Source: Bacillus vallismortis (GTDB taxonomy: Bacteria > Bacillota > Bacilli > Bacillales > Bacillaceae). Taken from it: a DNA stretch of 64,000 nt. Below, in pieces: positions 17,109 to 26,717 of this stretch. The translations under genes and the position numbers were made by a program. Within the stretch, counting starts at the first letter, position 1. Each line of letters begins with the position of its first letter. The notes beneath the pieces are model-generated. The model did no database searches and was not told where the DNA came from. It saw only the letters and a program-made list of their open reading frames with translations. The stretch covers positions 1,094,501-1,158,500 of the forward strand of contig NZ_CP026362.1 of assembly GCF_004116955.1 (NCBI RefSeq). Direction: 5' to 3'.

Positions 17109-18518
17109 ATGTCAAAACAACAAATCGGCGTTATCGGACTTGCGGTCATGGGTAAAAATCTGGCTTTAAATATCGAAAGCCGGGGATTTTCTGTTTCTGT
17201 TTACAACAGATCAAGCAGTAAAACTGAGGAGTTTTTGCAGGAGGCAAAAGGAAAAAATGTTGTTGGCACATACAGCATTGAAGAGTTTGTACAATCCTTG
17301 GAAACACCGCGCAAAATCTTATTAATGGTGAAAGCGGGAACTGCAACAGATGCGACAATTCAATCTCTTCTTCCTCATCTAGAGAAGGATGATATTTTAA
17401 TTGACGGCGGTAATACATATTATAAAGATACACAGCGCCGTAACAAAGAACTTGCAGAAAGCGGCATTCATTTTATCGGAACAGGCGTTTCTGGCGGTGA
17501 AGAAGGAGCGCTTAAAGGGCCTTCTATCATGCCTGGAGGACAAAAAGAAGCACATGAGCTTGTGAAGCCGATTCTTGAAGCGATTTCTGCAAAAGTTGAC
17601 GGAGAACCTTGTACGACATATATCGGTCCAGACGGTGCCGGCCATTATGTGAAAATGGTGCATAACGGAATTGAATACGGAGATATGCAGCTGATCTCTG
17701 AATCTTACTTCATTTTGAAACAGGTGCTCGGCCTTTCAGCGGATGAGCTCCATGAAGTTTTCGCTGAGTGGAATAAAGGCGAGCTTGACAGCTACCTGAT
17801 TGAGATTACGGCTGACATCTTTACGAAAAAAGACGAAGAGACAGGCAAACCGCTTGTTGATGTCATTCTCGATAAAGCAGGACAAAAAGGAACAGGAAAA
17901 TGGACAAGCCAAAGCGCGCTTGACTTAGGTGTTCCGCTTCCGATTATTACTGAGTCTGTATTCGCGCGCTTTATCTCAGCTATGAAGGAAGAGCGTGTGA
18001 AAGCGAGCGGCCTTCTTTCAGGACCTGAAGTGAAGCCTGTTACAGACAATAAAGAAGAACTGATTGAAGCAGTCAGAAAAGCGCTGTTCATGAGTAAAAT
18101 CTGTTCTTACGCGCAAGGATTTGCTCAAATGAAAGCAGCTTCTGAAGAATACAACTGGGATCTGAAATACGGCGAAATCGCTATGATCTTCCGCGGCGGC
18201 TGCATCATCCGCGCTGCATTCCTTCAGAAGATCAAAGAAGCTTACGATCGCGAACCTGAGCTCGATAACCTGCTTCTTGACAGCTACTTCAAAAATATTG
18301 TAGAAAGCTACCAAGGAGCGCTTCGCCAAGTGATTTCACTTGCAGTTGCCCAAGGTGTACCGGTGCCATCATTCTCAAGCGCATTAGCTTACTATGACAG
18401 CTACCGCACAGCTGTACTCCCTGCAAACTTAATTCAAGCGCAGCGTGACTACTTTGGCGCCCATACTTATGAGCGTACAGATAAAGAAGGTATTTTCCAT
18501 ACTGAATGGATGAAGTAA
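17109..18518 (+). CDS. gndA: 6-phosphogluconate dehydrogenase, NADP-dependent
   Basis: The 469-residue enzyme starts with a Rossmann fold ([16 protein letters not shown]) and has NRSSSKT after the second strand, the Arg/Ser pair that prefers NADP. The substrate site [12 protein letters not shown] and the 6PGDH signature near residue 255 (TADIFTKKD, then the GTGKWT stretch) are present. It oxidises 6-phosphogluconate to ribulose 5-phosphate in the oxidative pentose phosphate pathway. It converges with zwf, the enzyme that makes its precursor, with two terminators between them. Confidence 0.95.
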   Translation: MSKQQIGVIGLAVMGKNLALNIESRGFSVSVYNRSSSKTEEFLQEAKGKNVVGTYSIEEFVQSLETPRKILLMVKAGTATDATIQSLLPHLEKDDILIDGGNTYYKDTQRRNKELAESGIHFIGTGVSGGEEGALKGPSIMPGGQKEAHELVKPILEAISAKVDGEPCTTYIGPDGAGHYVKMVHNGIEYGDMQLISESYFILKQVLGLSADELHEVFAEWNKGELDSYLIEITADIFTKKDEETGKPLVDVILDKAGQKGTGKWTSQSALDLGVPLPIITESVFARFISAMKEERVKASGLLSGPEVKPVTDNKEELIEAVRKALFMSKICSYAQGFAQMKAASEEYNWDLKYGEIAMIFRGGCIIRAAFLQKIKEAYDREPELDNLLLDSYFKNIVESYQGALRQVISLAVAQGVPVPSFSSALAYYDSYRTAVLPANLIQAQRDYFGAHTYERTDKEGIFHTEWMK

Positions 18519-18523
18519 TAGAA

Positions 18524-18557
18524 GACCCCGAAGCCCTTAGGGCTTCGGGGTTTTTTG
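18524..18557 (+). terminator. Terminator after gndA
   Basis: CCCCGAAGCCC and GGGCTTCGGGG pair with a 3-base loop, followed by six T. Confidence 0.92.
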
Positions 18558-18582
18558 TTATTGAATGAGCGTTGACAGCCGC

Positions 18583-18622
18583 AAAAAAGCCGAAAATGCG
18601 CTACAGCATTTTCGGCTTTTTC
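18583..18622. terminator. Bidirectional terminator serving zwf
   Basis: AAAAAAGCCGAAAATGC pairs with GCATTTTCGGCTTTTT; A- and T-runs make it work both ways. Confidence 0.9.
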
Positions 18623-18626
18623 TGTA

Positions 18627-20096
18627 TTATATATTCCACCAGTGCAAGCCGTCTTTCGCCAAAAGATCATCTGATTCTTTCGGTCCCATAGAGCCTGACT
18701 CATAGTTTGGAGATAGGGTCTTGTTTGCTGCCCATGTTTCAGAAATGGCATCGACAAAACTCCAAGACAAGGCAACTTCATCCCAGTGTGCAAAGTTTGT
18801 GGCATCGCCAAGAAGACAGTCGTGAATCAATTTTTCATATGCTTCAGGGGTGTTCATCTCATCATTGCAATTGCTGCAGTAATCCAGCTTGATTGGCTGC
18901 GCGTGTGCTGCTCCGCCAAGCTTTTTAGCATTCAAGTAAAGCGTAATGCCTTCGTCAGGCTGAATATGGATGACGAGCAAGTTCGGATTCATGTTGTTTT
19001 CATTGCCGTAGTACAGGTTCATCGGAATGTCCTTAAATTGAACGACGATTTTTGTGGACTTTTCTTTCATTCGTTTTCCGGTGCGGATATAGAATGGAAC
19101 ACCAGCCCATCTGAAGTTGTCGATCAAGAGCTTTCCTGAAACAAAGGTTTCTGTATTGGAGTCAGGAGCGACATTATCTTCATCCGTATAAGCGGGAACC
19201 GCCACACCGTCAATCTCACCGGCTTGATATTGCCCGCGCACAAAATACTCATCGACTTCGTCTTTTGCAATAGGGCGCAGTGCTCTCAGCACCTTCACCT
19301 TTTCGCTGCGGATTTCTTCTGTGTTCAATTTGATCGGCGGCTCCATTGCAAGAAGGGCAACCATCTGCATGATATGGTTTTGCACCATGTCGCGCAGAGC
19401 GCCTGATTTTTCGTAATATCTCGCCCGGTCTTCGACGCCGAGTGATTCACTTGATGTGATTTGAATATTTGAGATGTAGCGGTTTGTCCAAAGCGGTTCG
19501 AAAATCGCATTCGCAAACCGGATCACTTCAATGTTCTGAACCATTTGTTTGCCTAGGTAATGGTCAATTCTGTAAATTTGATCTTCAGTAAACGCTTCGC
19601 GGATTTCTTTGTTCAGCGCTTGTGCGCTTGGCAGATCATGGCCAAACGGCTTTTCAATGACCAGGCGGGACCAGCCTGTTGTTGCTGTCACACCTTCTGA
19701 TTTTAATGTTTTTGCAATTGTCCCGAAGAATTCAGGAGCCATTGCCAAGTAGAACATTCTGTTGTTCGGAATTTGATATGTATCTTCCAGCTGGTTAAGC
19801 AATACGTTAAGCTCTTGATAAGAGCCAGGGTTTGTCACGTCGAACGGGTGATAGTAAAAATGAGACGTGAAATCATCTATATGTTTATCCGCAGATGAGG
19901 AAATGGATGTTTTAACAGTTTCGCGAAGATCCTCATTAGACCAAGGTCTTCTTCCAACTCCTACTACTGCAAACTCTTCTCCGATTTGTCCGTTTTGATA
20001 TAAACGGTGGATAGACGGATACAGTTTTCGTTTTGCTAAATCTCCCGTTGCGCCGAATATGACAATTACTGCTTTTGGTTGTTGGTTTGTTTTCAC
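18627..20096 (-). CDS. zwf: Glucose-6-phosphate dehydrogenase
   Basis: The 489-residue enzyme has the NADP-binding GATGDLAKRKL (15-25), the active-site motif RIDHYLGKQMV with the catalytic His, and the conserved EKPFGHD. It catalyses the first step of the oxidative pentose phosphate pathway. The start is a GTG at 20096 with GTGAGGT upstream. One feature to check is a C-terminal CSNCND stretch, which adds two closely spaced cysteines. It stands alone, convergent with gndA and divergent from rnz. Confidence 0.95.
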   Translation of the reverse strand: MKTNQQPKAVIVIFGATGDLAKRKLYPSIHRLYQNGQIGEEFAVVGVGRRPWSNEDLRETVKTSISSSADKHIDDFTSHFYYHPFDVTNPGSYQELNVLLNQLEDTYQIPNNRMFYLAMAPEFFGTIAKTLKSEGVTATTGWSRLVIEKPFGHDLPSAQALNKEIREAFTEDQIYRIDHYLGKQMVQNIEVIRFANAIFEPLWTNRYISNIQITSSESLGVEDRARYYEKSGALRDMVQNHIMQMVALLAMEPPIKLNTEEIRSEKVKVLRALRPIAKDEVDEYFVRGQYQAGEIDGVAVPAYTDEDNVAPDSNTETFVSGKLLIDNFRWAGVPFYIRTGKRMKEKSTKIVVQFKDIPMNLYYGNENNMNPNLLVIHIQPDEGITLYLNAKKLGGAAHAQPIKLDYCSNCNDEMNTPEAYEKLIHDCLLGDATNFAHWDEVALSWSFVDAISETWAANKTLSPNYESGSMGPKESDDLLAKDGLHWWNI

Positions 20097-20320
20097 TAAA
20101 AGTACCTCACTTTATTCGAAGCTTTATTTTAGTACACCCCGTATATTTCCTTCATTTTAAATCTAAAATTCAACGAAAGCAAACATTTAAGCCCTTTTTT
20201 TGCAGAATGCTTTAAAATATCTCTAGAACAAAAGGATTGTTCCTTTCAAGGGCAAGATTCACATTTTGCGCATGATCCTGTATTCTTGTAGGTAACTAGT
20301 TCTAGTAGGAGGAAGGAAAT

Positions 20321-21244
20321 GTGGAATTACTTTTTTTAGGGACGGGAGCCGGCATTCCCGCTAAGGCGAGAAACGTAACGTCGGTCGCATTGAAAATGCT
20401 TGAAGAAAGGCGTTCGGTATGGCTGTTTGACTGCGGGGAAGCCACACAGCACCAAATTTTACATACTACGATTAAACCTCGAAAAATCGAAAAAATTTTC
20501 ATTACCCATATGCACGGTGACCATGTATACGGGCTTCCGGGGCTTCTGGGGAGCCGTTCCTTTCAAGGCGGAGAAGACGAGCTGACGGTATATGGACCTA
20601 AAGGGATTAAGGCGTTTATTGAAACAAGCCTTGCCGTCACAAAAACCCATCTGACATATCCGCTTGTGATCCGGGAAATCGAGGAAGGGATCGTGTTTGA
20701 AGACGATCAGTTTGTAGTCACAGCGGTATCGGTTATTCACGGAGTGGAGGCCTTCGGATACCGCGTCCAGGAAAAAGACGTGCCAGGCTCCTTGAAGGCG
20801 GATGTATTAAAGGAAATGAACATCCCGCCCGGTCCTGTGTATCAAAAAATCAAAAATGGCGAAACGATAACACTAGAAGACGGGCGCACCATCAATGGGA
20901 ATGATTTTCTGGAGCCTCCGAAGAAAGGGAGGGCTGTAGTCTTTTCCGGAGATACGAGAGTAAGTGACAAGCTAAAGGCGCTTGCACGGGATTGTGATGT
21001 GCTTGTTCATGAAGCGACCTTTGCTAAGGAAGATCGGAAGCTTGCTTATGATTATTTTCACAGTACAACGGAACAAGCGGCCATTACAGCGAAAGAAGCA
21101 GGGGCAAAGAAGCTCATTTTAACCCATATCAGCGCCAGATATCAGGGAGATTCCTCGCTGGAGCTTCAGAAAGAAGCGGCTGACGTTTTCCCGAACAGCG
21201 TGGCGGCGTATGATTTCTTAGAGGTACACGTCCCGCGGGGCTGA
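20321..21244 (+). CDS. rnz: Ribonuclease Z (tRNA 3'-processing endonuclease)
   Basis: A 307-residue short-form RNase Z of the metallo-beta-lactamase fold. The metal motif is HMHGDH (63-68), with further ligands in VIHGVE, FSGDTR and THISARY, and an exosite insertion around residues 150-180. It cuts the 3' trailer of tRNA precursors that lack an encoded CCA. Start is a GTG at 20321 after TAGGAGGAAGGAA. A short inverted repeat (CTAGAAC near 20222, GTTCTAG near 20300) flanks the leader and may fold near the ribosome site. Confidence 0.94.
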   Translation: MELLFLGTGAGIPAKARNVTSVALKMLEERRSVWLFDCGEATQHQILHTTIKPRKIEKIFITHMHGDHVYGLPGLLGSRSFQGGEDELTVYGPKGIKAFIETSLAVTKTHLTYPLVIREIEEGIVFEDDQFVVTAVSVIHGVEAFGYRVQEKDVPGSLKADVLKEMNIPPGPVYQKIKNGETITLEDGRTINGNDFLEPPKKGRAVVFSGDTRVSDKLKALARDCDVLVHEATFAKEDRKLAYDYFHSTTEQAAITAKEAGAKKLILTHISARYQGDSSLELQKEAADVFPNSVAAYDFLEVHVPRG

Positions 21245-21260
21245 TGCCAAGCGTTCTTAT

Positions 21261-21309
21261 TTGACAATTTGTGATGATGTTGTATAATAAAACGTAATCA
21301 TTACGCTTT
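21261..21309 (+). promoter_or_regulatory. rpmGC promoter with overlapping Zur box
   Basis: TTGACA (21261-21266), a 16-base spacer and TATAAT (21283-21288) are followed by the perfect palindrome CGTAATCATTACG (21293-21305), flanked by A- and T-rich arms. This matches the Bacillus Zur operator core (CGTAATnATTACG) and covers the expected transcription start. Confidence 0.88.
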
Positions 21310-21325
21310 ATAAGGAGATGTTCAT

Positions 21326-21475
21326 ATGAGAGTCAATGTTACTTTAGCCTGTACTGAAACGGGAGACCGGAATTACATCACAACAAAAAACAAACGCACC
21401 AACCCAGACCGTTTAGAGCTGAAAAAATATTCACCGCGTTTAAAGAAATATACCCTTCATCGTGAAACAAAGTAA
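21326..21475 (+). CDS. rpmGC: Ribosomal protein L33, zinc-independent (C-minus) form
   Basis: A 49-residue L33 ([17 protein letters not shown] ... KYTLHRETK). Zinc-binding L33 has two CxxC pairs; here the first pair reads CTET and the second position reads YSPRL, so three of four cysteines are missing and it cannot hold zinc in the usual way. Together with the Zur box over its promoter this fits the zinc-starvation L33 paralogue. It would replace the zinc form in the ribosome when zinc is short and so spare zinc. The reading frame is intact. The symbol is given from context; strain 168 is reported to carry a frameshifted copy. AAGGAG lies before the ATG. Confidence 0.85.
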   Translation: MRVNVTLACTETGDRNYITTKNKRTNPDRLELKKYSPRLKKYTLHRETK

Positions 21476-21479
21476 TCAT

Positions 21480-21517
21480 AAAAGAAGACCGGGCGTTACA
21501 TACCCGGTCTTCTTTTT
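21480..21517. terminator. Bidirectional terminator between rpmGC and yqjL
   Basis: AAAAGAAGACCGGG and CCCGGTCTTCTTTTT pair; the convergent genes share it. Confidence 0.9.
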
Positions 21518-21520
21518 ATG

Positions 21521-22282
21521 TTAATTGACTGCCTGAAAAAGCGGTACAGCCTGCTGGCATGCTGCACACCATACATCATAAATAGCCAAATGAACGATAT
21601 GGGGTTCGTCATGATGGATGTTGTGTGAGCTGTTTTTCGCTTGAATCCAGCCGCTTTGATGAGATAGAGTCAATATGCTCCTATGCATGTTTAGCCAATC
21701 CTGTTCAGTAGTGAATTGCGTAGTCCGTTCGCCTGATGACAACACGAGGAGGGGCATGTTTTCCAAATGGACTTGCCGTTGTTTGAGAATCTGCAGGCTT
21801 CCTAAAAATTCTGCATGTGTGCCCTCAGTCATCATCTTGCTTGTATCTGCTTTGTGCATTTCTTCAGGAATAAAGGAGGAGTTTGCACAATCCCCTAAAG
21901 CTGGATCAAGGAGAACCATGCCGATAATATCGGGCTTGTTTTTGCAAGCCCACAATCCGGTGATGATAGCTCCGTATGAATGTGAAACAGCCAGATAAGG
22001 AGGTTTTACATCTGCTGCATGAAGCAAACTCTCCAATTCTTTTACCTTTTGGTCAGCTGTTCGCTTAGCGCTGCTTCGCCCGCTTTTTCCTATTCCCGCC
22101 CGATCATATGTAAAAATGCCAAATTCATCATCAATATCCGCTATTAATGGATTCCACGTCTCAGAAGACGTACCGTAGCCGGCCTCAAAGACAATCGTTA
22201 CACCGCTTGATCCTCTTCGGAATTTTGTATGAAACGCGCATCCGTCAATTGTATATGTCTTTTCCATCCAAGCTGAGCTCAT
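21521..22282 (-). CDS. yqjL: Alpha/beta hydrolase YqjL
   Basis: A 253-residue alpha/beta hydrolase. The oxyanion region is VFEAGYG, the nucleophile elbow is VSHSYGA (Ser), and a downstream Asp (LLDPAL) and a C-terminal His (SSHNIHHDEP) complete a triad. The natural substrate is unknown; as I recall, yqjL has been linked to paraquat resistance through the sigma-W regulon. The ATG at 22282 is 8 bases from GGAG; an ATG three codons earlier overlaps the ribosome site. A single gene on the minus strand. Confidence 0.8.
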   Translation of the reverse strand: MSSAWMEKTYTIDGCAFHTKFRRGSSGVTIVFEAGYGTSSETWNPLIADIDDEFGIFTYDRAGIGKSGRSSAKRTADQKVKELESLLHAADVKPPYLAVSHSYGAIITGLWACKNKPDIIGMVLLDPALGDCANSSFIPEEMHKADTSKMMTEGTHAEFLGSLQILKQRQVHLENMPLLVLSSGERTTQFTTEQDWLNMHRSILTLSHQSGWIQAKNSSHNIHHDEPHIVHLAIYDVWCAACQQAVPLFQAVN

Positions 22283-22353
22283 TGGAGTCATCTCCTCTAA
22301 TTGGTTCTACTAGGGAGACGGAGAACCTGAGCTGATCGTTTCTCTAAAAAATA

Positions 22354-22387
22354 AAAAAAGAGATATCCGTTTGAGGATATCTCTTTT
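22354..22387 (-). terminator. Terminator after namA
   Basis: On the minus strand AAAAGAGATATCC pairs with GGATATCTCTTTTTT. Confidence 0.88.
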
Positions 22388-22392
22388 GGACA

Positions 22393-23409
22393 TTACCAGC
22401 CTCTCTCATATTGAACAGGGGCCGGAATCTCTGTATTAAGCTGTTTCGCCGCTGTTCTTGCAAAGAAAGGATCTCGCAAAAGCTCTCTGCCGATAAAGAT
22501 AAGGTCGGCACGCCCGTTTTGCAGAATTTCTTCAGCCATAGAACCGTCTGTAATCATGCCAACAGCACCAGTTGCCATGTCGGCCTGTTCACGGATTTTC
22601 TCAGCGAAGCTGACTTGATAGCCGGGGAATACGTTAATGTCAGCGTGAACAAGGGCGCCTGAGCTGCAGTCAATTAAGTCCACACCCTGTTCCTTCATCC
22701 ATTTTGCAAACCCGATGTGATCGGCGATGTCTAAGCCTTTGTCTGTATAGTCAGAAGCGGATACACGGACAAATAAAGGGCCGTCCCATACTTGTTTGAC
22801 TTCATCAATGATCTCTCTTAAGAAACGGTAACGGTTTTCTGGAGAGCCGCCGTATTCATCTGTTCGATGGTTGGAAAGCGGAGATAAAAATTCGTGAATG
22901 AGGTATCCGTGCGCCGCATGAATTTCAATCACATCGAAGCCGGCTTCTTTTGCGCGGACAGCCGCTTGTTTGAACTCCTGCACCGTTTCTTTTATTTTTT
23001 CTGCTGACATTTCTACAGGTGTTGCTGATTGTTCGTCAAACGCAATGGCCGATGGAGCGAAAATATCCCCTTCAAGCTCTGCTTTACGTCCGGCATGGGC
23101 AAGCTGAATGCCGATTTTTGATCCTTGTTCTTTGACTTGCTCAGTCAGTTTGGCAAAGCCTTCAATGTGGTCGTCGCTCCAAATCCCCAAGTCTTGGTCT
23201 GTGATCCGTCCTTGAGGGTTAACCGCTGATGCCTCCACAATAATCAGCCCAACCTGGCCAATTGCGCGCGATATGTAATGCGCCATGTGGAACGGCGTCA
23301 ATTTTCCGTCCTTTTCATGAGAAGAATACATGCACATTGGCGACATGACGATGCGGTTTTTTAATGTCATATCTTTAATTGTTATCGGTGTGAATAATGT
23401 TCTGGCCAT
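22393..23409 (-). CDS. namA: NADPH dehydrogenase, old yellow enzyme NamA (YqjM)
   Basis: The 338-residue FMN-dependent TIM barrel carries the features of the YqjM class of old yellow enzymes: Cys26 and Tyr28 in SPMCMYS, the substrate His pair in QLAHAGRK and [10 protein letters not shown], and the FMN phosphate loop near [10 protein letters not shown]. It reduces alpha,beta-unsaturated carbonyls and some nitro compounds using NADPH and is linked to oxidative and electrophile stress. GGGAGGCG lies before the ATG at 23409. A single gene with its own terminator. Confidence 0.95.
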   Translation of the reverse strand: MARTLFTPITIKDMTLKNRIVMSPMCMYSSHEKDGKLTPFHMAHYISRAIGQVGLIIVEASAVNPQGRITDQDLGIWSDDHIEGFAKLTEQVKEQGSKIGIQLAHAGRKAELEGDIFAPSAIAFDEQSATPVEMSAEKIKETVQEFKQAAVRAKEAGFDVIEIHAAHGYLIHEFLSPLSNHRTDEYGGSPENRYRFLREIIDEVKQVWDGPLFVRVSASDYTDKGLDIADHIGFAKWMKEQGVDLIDCSSGALVHADINVFPGYQVSFAEKIREQADMATGAVGMITDGSMAEEILQNGRADLIFIGRELLRDPFFARTAAKQLNTEIPAPVQYERGW

Positions 23410-23580
23410 TTCTTTCGCCTCCCGTAAGGTTTTTAGAGGTTGATTATATCAAGTGATTTCTTTCCCGTCATATAAACTGCTCAAAAGATCCGTTTTGTTA
23501 CATATTTCGGTATAATAGACAGGGAATCATCTTATTTTTCAGGCTAGAAGCGTTTTTATACAAAGGAGGGGCGGAGATCG

Positions 23581-25209
23581 ATGAATTGGCAGACGAAAGA
23601 CGAATTGCTGACCCTTTTAACTTCTCTTGTGCAATACGAAAGCATCACCGGTTCGAAGGGAGAGGCAGCACTTGCAGAATATCTTTATTTTATTTTGAAA
23701 GACAAGCCTTATTTTCAAACACATCCTGAGGATGTAACACTTCATCCGATGGATGACGGCAGATCCTTTCTAACGGCTCTTGTCAAAAAGAAGAATGTCA
23801 AAAAGACAGTGCTTTTGCTGAGCCATTTTGATGTCGTGGACATAGAGGACTACGGAGAGTTCAAGCATATGGCATGTAAGCCCGCTGAGCTTTTGAGCTC
23901 TTTTTTAGAGAAAAAAGAGCTCCTTCCGGAACATGTGCGAACAGACGCTGAAAGCGGCGACTGGCTGTTTGGAAGAGGGACGATGGATATGAAAGCGGGG
24001 CTCGCTGTTCAGCTGTCGATGCTGGAGCGGGCGATGGACGGCCAGTTTGAAGGAAATCTGCTGTTGATTACGGTTCCTGACGAGGAAGCAAATTCGAAAG
24101 GCATGATTGAAGCTGTTCCTGTACTGAAGGAAATGGAGAAAAAGCATGATATCACATTAACAGCTTGCCTGAATGCCGAACCGATGTTTGAAAAATTTCC
24201 CGGCGACCAGCAGCAATATTTTTACTCCGGAAGCATTGGCAAGGTACTTGCGGGGTTTTTCTGCAAGGGGATTGAAACTCATGTCGGAGAGCCGTTTTCA
24301 GGCGTAAACGCAAATTTAATGGTATCTGAGTTGAACCGCTTGCTTGAATTGAATGCTGATTATTGCGAGAAGGTTGAAGGTGAAGTCACTCCGCCGCCGG
24401 TAAATTTAATGCAAAAGGACTTGAAAGAGGCGTATTCTGTTCAGACACCACATACAGCTGTCACGTTATTTAATGTGCTGTCCATGAAACGATCGGCCAG
24501 TGAACTGCATCAGATGCTGCTGAAAACCGCGGAGCAGGCGGCGAGAGAAATCACCGCGAATATTCGGAAGAAAACACAGGATTTCCAGCAATTTGAGTCG
24601 TTTACTCCGGTGGAACGCACCGTCTCTGTTTTGACTTTTGATGAGCTGGTCACACGTGCGAAAAAGCGTGTCGGAAACTCGGAAACAGAGCGGGTGTTGA
24701 ATTATGCCTTTGCCAACAGGGGAGATCTTGGGGACAGGGATTTTTCAACGAAAATGGTGTCTGAGCTTGCTTCGCTTTGTAAGGAAGATGCGCCGCTCAT
24801 TGTTCTGTTCTACAGCCCGCCATTTTATCCTTCGGTTTCTTCAAAGGACGATCCATTGATCAGGAATACAGCTGATCAGCTTACCCATTATGCAGCTGAC
24901 AGATTCGGCATTGCGTTGCGGGAGGTTCAGTATTTTCCCGGACTTTCAGACTTAAGCTATCTGCAGCTCGAAAAGCAGGAAGTTGACGCGTATACAAGCA
25001 ATATGCCGCTCTTTAATAGGGGATATACACTGCCAAGCCGCAAAGATCAGGCATTATATGTCCCGGTTTTAAATGTCGGTCCGGCTGGAAAAGATCCGCA
25101 CAAATGGACGGAAAGGCTGTATCTGCCTTATTCCTTTGAAGTGCTTCCAGATTTGCTTTCATTTACGATTTCCGCGCTATTACAACCATCAGAAGCTGCT
25201 CGCTTTTAG
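23581..25209 (+). CDS. yqjN: RocB-like M20 family amidohydrolase YqjN
   Basis: A 542-residue member of the M20 family, larger than usual and of the RocB/YqjN type. Visible are LLLSHFDVVD (metal His/Asp), LFGRGTMDMKAG (bridging Asp) and VPDEEANSKG (catalytic Glu-Glu). It is related to RocB of arginine/ornithine utilisation, so a role in amino-acid or acyl-amino-acid breakdown is likely, but the substrate is unknown. AAAGGAGGGGCGGAG lies before the ATG. TATAAT at 23511-23516 is the likely -10 box. Confidence 0.8.
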   Translation: MNWQTKDELLTLLTSLVQYESITGSKGEAALAEYLYFILKDKPYFQTHPEDVTLHPMDDGRSFLTALVKKKNVKKTVLLLSHFDVVDIEDYGEFKHMACKPAELLSSFLEKKELLPEHVRTDAESGDWLFGRGTMDMKAGLAVQLSMLERAMDGQFEGNLLLITVPDEEANSKGMIEAVPVLKEMEKKHDITLTACLNAEPMFEKFPGDQQQYFYSGSIGKVLAGFFCKGIETHVGEPFSGVNANLMVSELNRLLELNADYCEKVEGEVTPPPVNLMQKDLKEAYSVQTPHTAVTLFNVLSMKRSASELHQMLLKTAEQAAREITANIRKKTQDFQQFESFTPVERTVSVLTFDELVTRAKKRVGNSETERVLNYAFANRGDLGDRDFSTKMVSELASLCKEDAPLIVLFYSPPFYPSVSSKDDPLIRNTADQLTHYAADRFGIALREVQYFPGLSDLSYLQLEKQEVDAYTSNMPLFNRGYTLPSRKDQALYVPVLNVGPAGKDPHKWTERLYLPYSFEVLPDLLSFTISALLQPSEAARF

Positions 25210-25218
25210 GGGAAATAA

Positions 25219-25480
25219 AAGACAGGAGGCTTTGAGCCTTCTGTCTCTCAGCGTGTCGACAACCCCTCGCATTCGTTGTCAGTCCTGCGCGTTGGTGCCC
25301 AGCTGAGAAAAGATGAGCGGCTAAAAGCTGAGCATTCTGCGAAAGTCTGCTTCGATGCTCGTCCTCTCTAGACTTCAAGGATTTTCAATCACGCTGAAAA
25401 GGTGAAAAATCCTAAAACGGAGGTCGTTTTAGGATTTTGTCAATAATCTGAGACAGGAAGATGTGATCCTCCTGTCTTTG
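25219..25480. repeat. Structured intergenic element, candidate dispersed repeat
   Basis: Between yqjN and proI lies about 260 bases without a gene. It starts with AGACAGGAGGCT pairing with AGCCTTCTGTCT and ends with a similar hairpin (GACAGGA / TCCTGTC). The two ends are inverted relative to each other: AGACAGGAGG near 25219 and CCTCCTGTCT near 25470. Inside are further short hairpins and the proI terminator. The make-up recalls the roughly 190-base intergenic repeat described in the B. subtilis genome, but copy number cannot be tested in one window. Confidence 0.5.
25405..25438. terminator. Terminator downstream of proI
   Basis: AAAATCCTAAAACG pairs with CGTTTTAGGATTTT, with A- and T-runs on both sides; reads well on the minus strand after proI. 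Confidence 0.8.
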
Positions 25481-25483
25481 TGC

Positions 25484-26314
25484 TTACTTCTCTATTGCAG
25501 CACCGGAAAACTGCTCTTTGATCTCTGCACTGCGTTTAGCGGTTTCTTCAATACAGTGAATAATCGCTTCTTCAAAGCGGGAGTCCTGTAAAGCGCGAAG
25601 GCCTGCTTCAGTTGTGCCTCCCGGACTTGTGATTTCCTTGCGCAGCATTGCGGGCTGTTTACCGCTTTTAAGGAGCATTTCTGTTGCCCCTGCCATAGTC
25701 TGCAAAATGAGAGCTTTTGCCGTTTCCTTATCCAAACCTACTTTTTGCGCCGCTTTTTCCATTGCCTCGATATAACGGTACACGTAGGCCGGCCCGCTGC
25801 CGGCGATCGCCGTGACAGCGTCAAGGTGCCGTTCCTCAACCAGTGTGGCATCCCCGACTGTTTCCAATAGCGTTTTTGCGGCAATGATATCGTCCTGGTT
25901 TGCTTCAGGGCTTACAGAAAATCCGGTTGCTGACTTTTGGATGGCTGCGGATGTATTAGGCATGACGCGAATGACCGCAAGCTTGCTGCCAAAATAGTGC
26001 TGAATGGTTTCGATGGTAAGGCCTGCAAGCACTGAAATCACGAGCTGGTCTTTGATATACGAGCGGATGCTGCCGATGCTTTCCGCCGCGTCCTTCGGTT
26101 TAAAAGCAAGGAAGAGAATATCGGTTTGAGCGAAAAACTCATTTTTATCCCTGCATGGACGCACGCCATACAATTCCTTTAATTCAGTCAGACGCTCGTC
26201 ATTTGAGCGGTTTGTGATATAAATATGTTCTGGTTTTGTGATGCCGCTTTGCAAAATGCCTTTCATCATTGCTTCTGCCATGGACCCGGCGCCGACAAAT
26301 CCTATCTTTTTCAT
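25484..26314 (-). CDS. proI: Pyrroline-5-carboxylate reductase ProI
   Basis: The 276-residue reductase starts with the NADP-binding GFVGAGSMAEAMMKG and has the P5C reductase signature near residue 220-245 (LRKEITSPGGTTEAGL). It performs the last step of proline synthesis, pyrroline-5-carboxylate to proline. AAAGGAGGATATCA precedes the ATG at 26314. The leader upstream is a T-box with a proline specifier codon, so it is made when uncharged proline tRNA builds up. Confidence 0.95.
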   Translation of the reverse strand: MKKIGFVGAGSMAEAMMKGILQSGITKPEHIYITNRSNDERLTELKELYGVRPCRDKNEFFAQTDILFLAFKPKDAAESIGSIRSYIKDQLVISVLAGLTIETIQHYFGSKLAVIRVMPNTSAAIQKSATGFSVSPEANQDDIIAAKTLLETVGDATLVEERHLDAVTAIAGSGPAYVYRYIEAMEKAAQKVGLDKETAKALILQTMAGATEMLLKSGKQPAMLRKEITSPGGTTEAGLRALQDSRFEEAIIHCIEETAKRSAEIKEQFSGAAIEK

Positions 26315-26340
26315 TGATATCCTCCTTTTATCAGAACAAC

Positions 26341-26595
26341 AAAAAACCTTTTCATCACGTAAAGGACGAAAAGGTTCGCGGTACCACCCTCATTAGCACA
26401 GATTGTGCTCAGCTCAAATCCCATAACGCGGGAAACGTTTAGGGTTGCCTAACCGCGACTTGAGGACAGGTTCTACAAACAAGCGGGCTGCAATACCTTT
26501 CAGCCGGGGGTATCGCTCTCTTTGGCTATTGCCTTGTATACGATTCCTCGTCATAGCGTTCCAATGGTTCTCGTTTTAGTTTGTTGTTCATTATG
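26341..26595 (-). promoter_or_regulatory. Proline T-box riboswitch of proI
   Basis: On the minus strand the T-box core AGGGTGGTACCGCG (26390-26377) is followed by a terminator hairpin (AACCTTTTCGTC / GATGAAAAGGTT, T-run at 26346-26341). Stem I upstream has the AGAGAG and GCTGAAAGGT motifs of the distal loop, and a GAACCTG specifier loop with CCU (26470-26468), a proline codon. The leader ends about 27 bases before proI. Confidence 0.92.
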
Positions 26596-26619
26596 CAATG
26601 GCGGACAAGCTCATGTCAA
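26590..26619 (-). promoter_or_regulatory. proI promoter
   Basis: On the minus strand TTGACA (26619-26614), an 18-base spacer and CATAAT (26595-26590) precede the T-box leader. Confidence 0.75.
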
Positions 26620-26717
26620 TAGCTTTTTCAAAAAGAGACGTTCTCATTCGGCAATAATGACACAAGACTAAGAAAAAGCTAAAATATGAATAATGAATGA
26701 AGACAAGGAGCAAAAGG

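Noticed and set aside
18786..19139. Plus-strand open frame of 117 codons
   Set aside because: Antisense of zwf; no start signal and no family resemblance.
25219..25480. Possible CRISPR-like or IS structure
   Set aside because: There are hairpins and mirrored ends but no regular repeat-spacer array and no transposase frame.
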